Shown in pieces: positions 1-4,840 of a DNA stretch of 12,861 bases. The DNA lies in the NCBI GenBank assembly GCA_013151975.1, contig JAADHG010000078.1, positions 1 through 12,861 on the forward strand, written 5' to 3'. The notes beneath the pieces are model-generated. The model was not told the origin of the DNA and did no database searches. It saw nothing but the letters and a program-made list of their open reading frames with translations. Positions within the stretch are counted from its first letter, which is position 1. Each line of letters begins with the position of its first letter. The stretch comes from Chlorobiota bacterium. Lineage in GTDB: Bacteria > Bacteroidota > Bacteroidia > Flavobacteriales > Flavobacteriaceae. Both the position numbers and the translations under genes were made by a program.

Positions 1-111
1 ATTACTTTTTTCAATTTTTATGTCCTTTTTAACCTCATCTTTTGTTGTAAAAGAAAGACCTGTAAATGTAACTACTGCTATAATCGCTAGACTTAATATT
101 TTATTTTTCAT
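1..111 (-). CDS. Exported protein, 5' part only, possibly YceI-like
   Basis: Only the first 37 codons lie in the window; the gene runs off the left edge. The translation begins MKNKILSLAIIAVVTFTGLS, a short basic start followed by a hydrophobic stretch, which is a plausible signal peptide. After it comes a charged lysine-rich segment (TTKDEVKKDIKIEKSN). The start codon is the ATG read from 111 down to 109. The gene lies 26 bases downstream of the lipoprotein gene on the same strand and is probably cotranscribed with it. Flavobacterial YceI-family lipid-binding proteins commonly begin with this kind of signal peptide and a KKEVK-type linker before the conserved domain. That is a resemblance from memory, and the domain itself is outside the window, so the family name is tentative. 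Confidence 0.6.
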   Translation of the reverse strand, partial: MKNKILSLAIIAVVTFTGLSFTTKDEVKKDIKIEKSN

Positions 112-137
112 TTTGTTATTTTTTAATTAAATACTTA

Positions 138-626
138 TTATTTCATTTTGTTAAACATATATCGAGCTATTTTCCACTCGTTATTTTCTTTTTCAAAAAT
201 AAACAATTCTCTGTTTTCTTCAGGAACAGTTTCTCCTGTAGCATGAATTAAAGTTGTTCCTTTTGATGTTGTTATAGCAAAGGCTATATCATTTTCAATA
301 ACTATTTCTTCAATAAAGAATTCGATATTTAATTGTATTTGAGAAAACACAAATTCATAAGCTCCTTTAATGGCAGCTGTTCCATTGGCTGTTGGAGCTC
401 CTGATGGCATAAAAACACCATCTTTTGTATAAGAATTTACTGCCTTACTTACATTTGAAGTATTCAGTGATTCTTTGTAAACCATTAATAATTTTTCAAT
501 TTGCTCTTTACTTTTTCTTTCCATTTTGTTATTATTTATTTCATTATTAGATGTGCCTTGTTTTTTTTCTGTACATCCAATACTAACAAGACTAAATACG
601 ATAACGGACATGATTAAATTTTTCAT
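138..626 (-). CDS. SnoaL-like (DUF4440 / SgcJ-EcaC type) putative lipoprotein
   Basis: The protein has 162 residues if it starts at the ATG at 626. The frame stays open to 659, but the extra 11 residues are not signal-like, whereas MKNLIMSVIVFSLVSIGC is a lipoprotein signal with the lipid-accepting cysteine at residue 18. The lipobox (SIGC) is loose at position -3. A linker rich in Asn, Lys and Glu follows, then one NTF2-like alpha+beta domain from about residue 42 to the end. This contains the YTKDGVFMPSG and NGTAAIKGAYEF stretches typical of the SnoaL/DUF4440 family and a closing W-K-I-A strand. Such domains bind small ligands, and some are isomerases or cyclases; the substrate cannot be told here. 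The gene is downstream of the Crp-like regulator on the same strand, with an 80-base gap, and upstream of an exported protein gene. Confidence 0.75.
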   Translation of the reverse strand: MKNLIMSVIVFSLVSIGCTEKKQGTSNNEINNNKMERKSKEQIEKLLMVYKESLNTSNVSKAVNSYTKDGVFMPSGAPTANGTAAIKGAYEFVFSQIQLNIEFFIEEIVIENDIAFAITTSKGTTLIHATGETVPEENRELFIFEKENNEWKIARYMFNKMK

Positions 627-630
627 ACTG

Positions 631-638
631 CAAAGATG
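631..638 (-). promoter_or_regulatory. Candidate -7 box (CATCTTTG) before the lipoprotein gene
   Basis: On the minus strand CATCTTTG matches the Bacteroidota -7 consensus TAnnTTTG at all but the first base and is followed by CAGT and the start codon at 626. If it is used, the transcript would be nearly leaderless. No TTTG -33 element is visible 17-23 bases upstream, so this is weak. Confidence 0.25.
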
Positions 639-671
639 AATCGGAAATGGAAAAGACACCTATAAACTAGG

Positions 672-700
672 TTAAGAAAAAATCTTAATCTATGTTAAGA
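672..700. promoter_or_regulatory. Triple TTAAGA/TCTTAA half-sites, possible operator
   Basis: TTAAGA (672-677), TCTTAA (683-688) and TTAAGA (695-700) form two overlapping inverted repeats with spacers of 5 and 6 bases. They fill the gap between the stop codon of the Crp-like regulator and the lipoprotein gene it precedes. A dimeric regulator site is plausible, possibly for the adjacent Crp-family protein. The half-sites are AT-rich and short, so chance occurrence is not excluded. Confidence 0.35.
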
Positions 701-706
701 GTAAAC

Positions 707-1288
707 TTATTTGGTTGTAATGTTCTTTCTTATTTTGCTCAAAAACTCTGGAGTAACACCTATATATGCTGCGATTTGAACATTAGATATTCGGTTAAAT
801 AAGCTTGGATACGTTTTTAAAAAATCTAAATATCTCTCTTCAGCAGTAGAACTAATATTTTGAAGTACACGTTTTTGAAGACTTACAAAAGCATTTTCGA
901 TTAGTACCCTAAAGATTCTGTCGAATTTTGGAAAATTTGTATAAAGAAGTATTAAATCTGGCCTGGTGATTTGTAAAATTGTTGATGCTTCAAGAGCCTC
1001 AATATAAAGTTCACTTGGTTTTTCAGAATGAAAACTCCCTAAATCTGCTATCCAGCCATTTTCAATTGAAAACTGTAAATTATGCTCTGTGCCTTTAGTA
1101 TCTACTTTGTACATTTTAAAGCAGCCGCTCACGACAAAAGAAATATGTTTACAAACATCTCCTTCCTGAAGAATAAATTGTCTCCGCTTTACTTTTCTTT
1201 CAGTTAGTTTGGATTCAAGACACTCTATTTCTTCGCTATTTAAAGGAGTGTAGTTTGAAAAATGTTCTATGATTTGAGTAATATTCAT
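707..1288 (-). CDS. Crp/Fnr-family transcriptional regulator
   Basis: The protein has 193 residues. An N-terminal cyclic-nucleotide-binding-like beta-roll covers about residues 20-120 (QFILQEGDVCKHISFVVSG near 38-55), a long dimer helix covers about 120-145, and a C-terminal winged helix-turn-helix covers about 165-190 (NVQIAAYIGVTPEFLSKIRK). The spacing is that of the short Bacteroidota Crp-like regulators. The phosphate-binding cassette that contacts cAMP in E. coli CRP (G-E-x-R-S) is not recognisable; this stretch reads FHSEKPSELYIEA. Many Bacteroidota members have a similar sequence and an unknown effector. No Fnr-type N-terminal cysteine cluster is seen. It starts at an ATG with no Shine-Dalgarno sequence and is the first gene of a same-strand group with the lipoprotein and the exported protein. 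Its targets cannot be read from sequence. Confidence 0.88.
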   Translation of the reverse strand: MNITQIIEHFSNYTPLNSEEIECLESKLTERKVKRRQFILQEGDVCKHISFVVSGCFKMYKVDTKGTEHNLQFSIENGWIADLGSFHSEKPSELYIEALEASTILQITRPDLILLYTNFPKFDRIFRVLIENAFVSLQKRVLQNISSTAEERYLDFLKTYPSLFNRISNVQIAAYIGVTPEFLSKIRKNITTK

Positions 1289-1370
1289 TTTTTTGAATAT
1301 CTGAAATAGTTAGGATATGAATATGATTTTAATGATGAACGAATTTAGTTTTTTTTAGATAAAGACCATA

Positions 1371-1400
1371 AAAAACCACCTTGTTTTTACAAAGTGGTTT
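1371..1400 (-). terminator. Intrinsic terminator of htpG
   Basis: A stem pairs 1373-1383 with 1390-1400 (AAACCAC-c-TTG against CAA-a-GTGGTTT, one mismatch) around a 6-base loop. Read on the minus strand, the second arm runs straight into TTTTTT, the U-tract expected for transcription coming from htpG. It lies about 45 bases past the htpG stop codon. Confidence 0.8.
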
Positions 1401-1408
1401 GGGTTTTA

Positions 1409-1437
1409 TGAGATACTGAAACAAGTTCAGTATGACA
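1409..1437. repeat. REP-like hairpin (CTGAAACAAGTTCAG core)
   Basis: A perfect 8-base inverted repeat, ATACTGAA (1413-1420) and TTCAGTAT (1426-1433), has a 5-base loop and is flanked by TGAG and GACA. The core CTGAAACAAGTTCAG with these flanks resembles a short intergenic repeat I recall from many Bacteroidota genomes (reverse form: GAACTTGTTTCAG). It lies between the htpG stop codon and its terminator. Only one copy is in this window, so repetitiveness is remembered rather than shown. Confidence 0.55.
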
Positions 1438-1445
1438 GGACATAT

Positions 1446-3358
1446 TTATTTAATCATATCGTAACTACGTTTTATGAAGTTTGTCAATTCTTCACCTTTT
1501 AATAAGCCTTGAGACAATCGTGCTAAATCTAAACTTTGATTTATTAATCGTTCTTGTTTCTTTTTGGTTTTAGTGTTTAAAATGTCATTTACCAATTCGG
1601 AGTTTGTATTTACAATCAAGTTATACATTTCTGGCATATTGCCCATTCCAAACATTCCGCCACCACCGTTTGTTGCATCTCTTTCATACGACGCATAAAT
1701 TCTGGTTGTGTAATTATAAAAGGTGACGCATTGCTATCCATTGGTTCTAATTGTACCATAAATTTTTCAGAAGGTACTACTTCTTTCAATAACTCGTCGA
1801 GCTTGGTTTTTTCTTCATCTGAGAGTTTAGAAATTTTAGTATCGTCTTTTTTGATTAAATTATCAATATGATCTCCATCTACTCGAACAAAAGAAACGTT
1901 TTCTTTAGTGGTTTCAAGCTTCTGAATTAAATGAGATATAATAGGAGAATCTAATAATAATACTTCATAACCTTTGGCTTTTGCAGCTTCAATATATGAG
2001 TGTTGAGCATCTTTATCAGAAGCATAAAGAATTACCAACTTATCATCTTTATCGGTTTGGTTTGCTTTTATTTTGTCGTGTAATTCATCATAAGTATAAT
2101 ACTTTCCATCAACAGTTGGATAGAGTGCAAAAGCATCAGATTTTTCAAAGAATTTGTCTTCGGAAAGCATTCCGTATTCAATCACAATTTTAATATCGTT
2201 CCATTTCTTTTCAAAATCTTCTCGATTATCATTAAATAATGATTTTAATTTATCGGCTACTTTACGAGTGATGTAAGAAGCTATTTTCTTAACAGCACCA
2301 TCAGTTTGTAAGTAACTACGCGATACGTTTAACGGAATATCGGGCGAATCAATAACACCACGAAGCATGGTTAAAAATTCAGGTACAATACCTTCTACAT
2401 TATCGGTTACAAAAACTTGATTTTGATACAGCTGAATTTTATCCTTTTGAATGTTTAAATCATTGGTCATCTTTGGAAAATACAAGATCCCTGTGAGGTT
2501 AAACGGATAATCTACATTTAAATGAATATGAAATAAAGGCTCTTCAAATTGCATAGGATACAATTCGCGATAGAAACTTTTATAATCCTCGTCTTTTAAA
2601 TCTGCAGGTTGTTTTGTCCAAGCAGGATTTGGATTATTGATGATGTTGTCAATTGTAATTTTCTTTTGAGGCTCTGTGGTTTCTTTTCCGTCTTTATCTT
2701 TTGTTGTTTTTGGTACGTGGTTGGAATCGTTAGCTTCTTTAGTTCCAAATTTAATTGGAATTGGCATAAACTTATTATATTTCTGTAATAACTCGTTTAT
2801 ACGAGATTCTTCAAGAAACTCGGTAGAATCATCAGCGATATGGAGTATAATTTCGGTACCTCTATCTTTTTTCTTTCCTTTTACTAAGGTGTACTCTGGT
2901 GAACCATCACAAGTCCAATGTGCAGCGTCTTCATCGTCTTTAAAAGATTTAGTAAGTATTTCTACTTTGTCAGCCACCATAAAGGAGGAGTAAAATCCTA
3001 AACCAAAGTGCCCTATAATTCCAGAATCTTCAGCTTTATCTTTATATTGATCTAAAAACTCTTCAGCGCCAGAAAAAGCAATTTCATTAATATATTTTTT
3101 TACTTCTTCAATGGTCATCCCTAGACCTTGATCAATAATATGAAGTTTTTTGCCTTTTTTGTCAATTTTAACTTCAATTATTGGATTGCCATAGTCTAAT
3201 TTAGCTTCGCCACTATTAGCAATATGCTTCAACTTTAAAGTTGCATCAGTAGCATTACTTATAAGTTCACGTAAAAAGATTTCGTGATCGCTATACAAGA
3301 ATTTTTTAATTAAAGGGAAAATGTTTTCTACTGCAACATTAATATTTCCTTTTGCCAT
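1446..3358 (-). CDS. htpG: Chaperone HtpG (Hsp90), reading frame broken near the 3' end
   Basis: This is an ATP-dependent cytoplasmic chaperone that acts as a dimer. The frame opens at the ATG at 3358 and reads as HtpG for 563 codons. The N-terminal Bergerat ATPase fold has ELISNATDA (Glu31, Asn35, Asp38), DQGLGM and the glycine-rich lid GHFGLGFYSSF near residues 116-126. The middle domain has LNVSRSYLQ and EKKWNDIK. After MRRMKEMQQ the frame goes wrong and stops at 1616. The true C-terminus (GGGGMFGMGNMPEMYN to SYDMIK, stop at 1446) continues in the -1 frame from about 1673. Restoring one base would give about 637 residues, normal for flavobacterial HtpG. As written, the four-helix dimerisation region is lost. 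This is a sequencing or assembly error or a real inactivating mutation. It is monocistronic, with a terminator downstream and a candidate promoter at 3438-3467. Confidence 0.93.
1667..1678 (-). other. htpG: Frameshift site in htpG
   Basis: On the minus strand this reads ATGCAACAAACG. The upstream frame is ATG CAA CAA ACG; the downstream frame that continues HtpG uses ACA AAC GGT, starting at 1673. One base is missing (or four, if a CAAA unit was lost). The AAA run flanked by CAAC is a simple place for a one-base undercall. No slippery heptamer of the X-XXY-YYZ type is in the right phase, so programmed frameshifting is unlikely. Confidence 0.85.
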
Positions 3359-3377
3359 AATGAATTGTTATTTTTTC

Positions 3378-3397
3378 TTTTCCGTGAAAACGGAAAA
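3378..3397 (-). promoter_or_regulatory. Perfect 8-bp hairpin in the htpG leader
   Basis: TTTTCCGT (3378-3385) pairs perfectly with ACGGAAAA (3390-3397) around GAAA on the plus strand (TTTC in the htpG transcript). It lies 20 bases upstream of the htpG start codon and inside the predicted 5' untranslated region. No long U-tract follows it within the transcript. It may be an mRNA stability or translation element. It differs from the HrcA CIRCE operator. Confidence 0.45.
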
Positions 3398-3429
3398 CTG
3401 TTTAAACTTTGTTTTATTTCTGTTTATCT

Positions 3430-3450
3430 ATTGGCAACAAAAATGCCAAT
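3430..3450. promoter_or_regulatory. Inverted repeat over the htpG -7 box, possible operator
   Basis: ATTGGCA (3430-3436) and TGCCAAT (3444-3450) form a perfect 7-base inverted repeat with a 7-base spacer. It covers the candidate -7 box of htpG at 3438-3445, a typical position for a repressor site. The motif does not match CIRCE. The regulator is unknown. Confidence 0.45.
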
Positions 3451-3467
3451 TCGTTAAAAGTGACAAA
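3438..3467 (-). promoter_or_regulatory. Candidate htpG promoter (TTTG, 18 bases, CATTTTTG)
   Basis: Read on the minus strand, TTTG (3467-3464) is followed after 18 bases by CATTTTTG (3445-3438). This matches the Bacteroidota -33/-7 pattern (TTTG and TAnnTTTG) except for the first base of the -7 box. The predicted start of transcription is near 3431, giving a leader of about 70 bases. TTTG is part of a direct repeat TGTCAGTTTGTCA. Confidence 0.5.
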
Positions 3468-3523
3468 CTGACATTTTATTATAAGTTTAATTTGTAATTT
3501 TAGCCATTAAAACGAACAGATTT

Positions 3524-4528
3524 ATGTACAATTCTAGAATAATAGGTTTAGGTAAGTATCTTCCAGACAATGTGGTTACAAATGATGAATTAGCTAAACT
3601 GATGGACACCAATGACGAATGGATACAGGAGCGTACTGGCATAAAAGAACGACGCTGGATTAAAAAGGGAACTGATGACTCATCGGCAGTTATGGGAGCA
3701 AAAGCGGCTAGAATTGCCATAGACAGAGCGGGATTAACCAAAGATGATATCGATTTTATTGTGTTTGCTACATTGAGTCCTGATTATTATTTTCCTGGTT
3801 GTGGTGTGCAAATTCAAGATATGCTTGATATGAAAACGATAGGTGCTTTAGATGTGCGTAATCAATGTTCAGGTTTTGTGTATGCTATTTCGGTAGCTGA
3901 CCAGTTTATTAAAACAGGCATGTATAAAAATGTTTTGGTTATTGGTGCTGAATATCATTCTAATGGTTTAGATAAAACAACTCGAGGTCGAGGAGTAACA
4001 GTAATTTTTGGTGATGGAGCAGGTGCTTGTGTACTGTCTAGAGAAGAAGATAATACAAAAGGAATATTATCAACACATTTACATAGCGAAGGCAAATATG
4101 CCGATAAGTTAATTGTTAAGTCTCCGAGTATTGGTCATTGGGTACCAGAGATTTTAGATTCTAAGGAAGAAGATATTTCATATTTTCCTTATATGGATGG
4201 CACTTTTGTTTTTAAAAATGCTGTGGTGCGTTTTGGTGAAGTGATTATGGAAGGATTAACTAAAAATAGTTTAACCAAAGAAGATATAGATTTATTTATA
4301 CCACATCAGGCAAATTTGCGTATTTCTCAATTTGTACAACGTAAATTTGGCTTGCGAGATGACCAAGTGTATAATAATATTATGAAATACGGAAATACAA
4401 CTGCAGCTTCAATTATTATAGCGCTTACTGAGGCTTGGGAACAAGGAAAAGTAAATGATAATGATACTGTAGTATTGGCAGCTTTTGGAAGTGGTTTTAC
4501 TTGGGGAAGTGTGATTATTAAGTGGTAA
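3524..4528 (+). CDS. fabH: 3-oxoacyl-[acyl-carrier-protein] synthase III (FabH-like)
   Basis: The protein has 334 residues, a full-length type III ketoacyl synthase (thiolase fold, cytoplasmic homodimer). It condenses an acyl-CoA primer with malonyl-ACP to start fatty-acid synthesis. The catalytic triad is visible: Cys115 in RNQCSGFVYA, His261 in IPHQANLRIS and Asn291 in YGNTTAAS. The N-terminal WIQERTGIKERR and the glycine-rich VIFGDGAGACVL (160-171) are also typical. The C-terminal FGSGFTWGSVIIKW is complete. The ATG at 3524 has no Shine-Dalgarno sequence. In many bacteria fabH is linked to rpmF, plsX or other fatty-acid genes; here it stands alone, divergent from htpG and followed by a terminator. 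It may therefore be one of two paralogues, and primer specificity (acetyl or branched) cannot be read directly. Confidence 0.92.
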   Translation: MYNSRIIGLGKYLPDNVVTNDELAKLMDTNDEWIQERTGIKERRWIKKGTDDSSAVMGAKAARIAIDRAGLTKDDIDFIVFATLSPDYYFPGCGVQIQDMLDMKTIGALDVRNQCSGFVYAISVADQFIKTGMYKNVLVIGAEYHSNGLDKTTRGRGVTVIFGDGAGACVLSREEDNTKGILSTHLHSEGKYADKLIVKSPSIGHWVPEILDSKEEDISYFPYMDGTFVFKNAVVRFGEVIMEGLTKNSLTKEDIDLFIPHQANLRISQFVQRKFGLRDDQVYNNIMKYGNTTAASIIIALTEAWEQGKVNDNDTVVLAAFGSGFTWGSVIIKW

Positions 4529-4567
4529 ATCAAATTTTCACTAAAGTGAGAATCTTAGTAAATAAAA

Positions 4568-4582
4568 TAAGATTTTATCTTA
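4568..4582. repeat. Small hairpin TAAGAT-TTT-ATCTTA
   Basis: A 6-base inverted repeat with a 3-base loop lies just past fabH. The nearby segments GAGAATCTTAG (4548-4558) and CTTAGCGAGAAT (4579-4590) repeat the same letters in a near-palindromic way, so alternative pairings are possible. It is AT-rich and of unknown role. Confidence 0.3.
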
Positions 4583-4595
4583 GCGAGAATAAACA

Positions 4596-4632
4596 AAAAA
4601 ACCGAAGCAAAAGAATGCTTCGATTTTTTTTT
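4596..4632 (+). terminator. Intrinsic terminator of fabH, bidirectional
   Basis: CGAAGCA (4603-4609) pairs with TGCTTCG (4616-4622) around a 6-base loop, followed by a run of nine T. An A-run precedes it, so the minus strand also has hairpin plus GTTTTTTT. It can therefore end transcription from both convergent genes. Confidence 0.85.
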
Positions 4633-4636
4633 TACT

Positions 4637-4653
4637 ATTAACCAACATTAACA
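4637..4653. repeat. Copy 1 of the TTAACCAACATTAACAC motif
   Basis: TTAACCAACATTAACAC follows the first terminator hairpin. A second copy with one extra A and near-identical flanks follows the second hairpin at about 4786-4803. Confidence 0.5.
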
Positions 4654-4750
4654 CTTAAAAAAATAAATGTCTGTATATAAGACGTCAATATTTGTGTTTT
4701 ATTTCATGGACTTGTAAACTTTAACCAATTTTAACATTTTATCGATAAAT

Positions 4751-4780
4751 GAAAACCCGAAGTACATACTTCGGGTTTTC
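4751..4780 (-). terminator. Long perfect hairpin terminator of the TonB receptor gene
   Basis: A perfect 14-base stem pairs 4751-4764 with 4767-4780 around only two bases. Its CCCGAAGTA/TACTTCGGG centre and GTTTTC ends serve either strand. It lies 60 bases past the receptor stop codon, so it is the first terminator met by that transcript. The hairpin at 4603-4622 would be a back-up. Confidence 0.75.
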
Positions 4781-4785
4781 TTATT

Positions 4786-4803
4786 AATAACCAAACATTA
4801 ACA
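4786..4803. repeat. Copy 2 of the TTAACCAACATTAACAC motif
   Basis: TAACCAAACATTAACACT repeats the copy at 4637-4653 with one inserted A. It again lies directly after a CGAAG-type hairpin, making a hairpin-plus-motif unit present twice at about 150-base spacing in direct orientation. Confidence 0.5.
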
Positions 4804-4840
4804 CTAACCATCAACTATTATGCAGGTTATTAAAGTTTTA

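Larger units (their letters stand above)
4529..4840. other. Gene-free 312-base stretch between fabH and the TonB receptor gene
   Basis: No credible coding sequence is seen on either strand. The stretch holds two strong hairpin terminators, a small hairpin near 4568-4582 and a repeated TTAACC(A)ACATTAACACT motif, listed separately. It is a convergent 3'-3' junction, where fabH and the receptor gene transcribe toward each other. Confidence 0.8.

Noticed and set aside
1667..1678. Programmed -1 ribosomal frameshift in htpG
   Set aside because: There is no slippery heptamer in the right phase, and HtpG is not known to need frameshifting. A missing base is simpler.
2676..2993. Plus-strand 105-codon open frame inside htpG
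   Set aside because: It is an antisense shadow of the strongly conserved htpG coding sequence and has no family features.
3359..3523. CIRCE (HrcA) operator for htpG
   Set aside because: The inverted repeats here do not match the TTAGCACTC/GAGTGCTAA pattern.
3487..3741. Minus-strand open frame over the start of fabH
   Set aside because: It is antisense to the conserved FabH N-terminus and has no recognisable product.
4596..4810. CRISPR-like array
   Set aside because: There are only two imperfect units, with no uniform spacers and no cas genes in the window.
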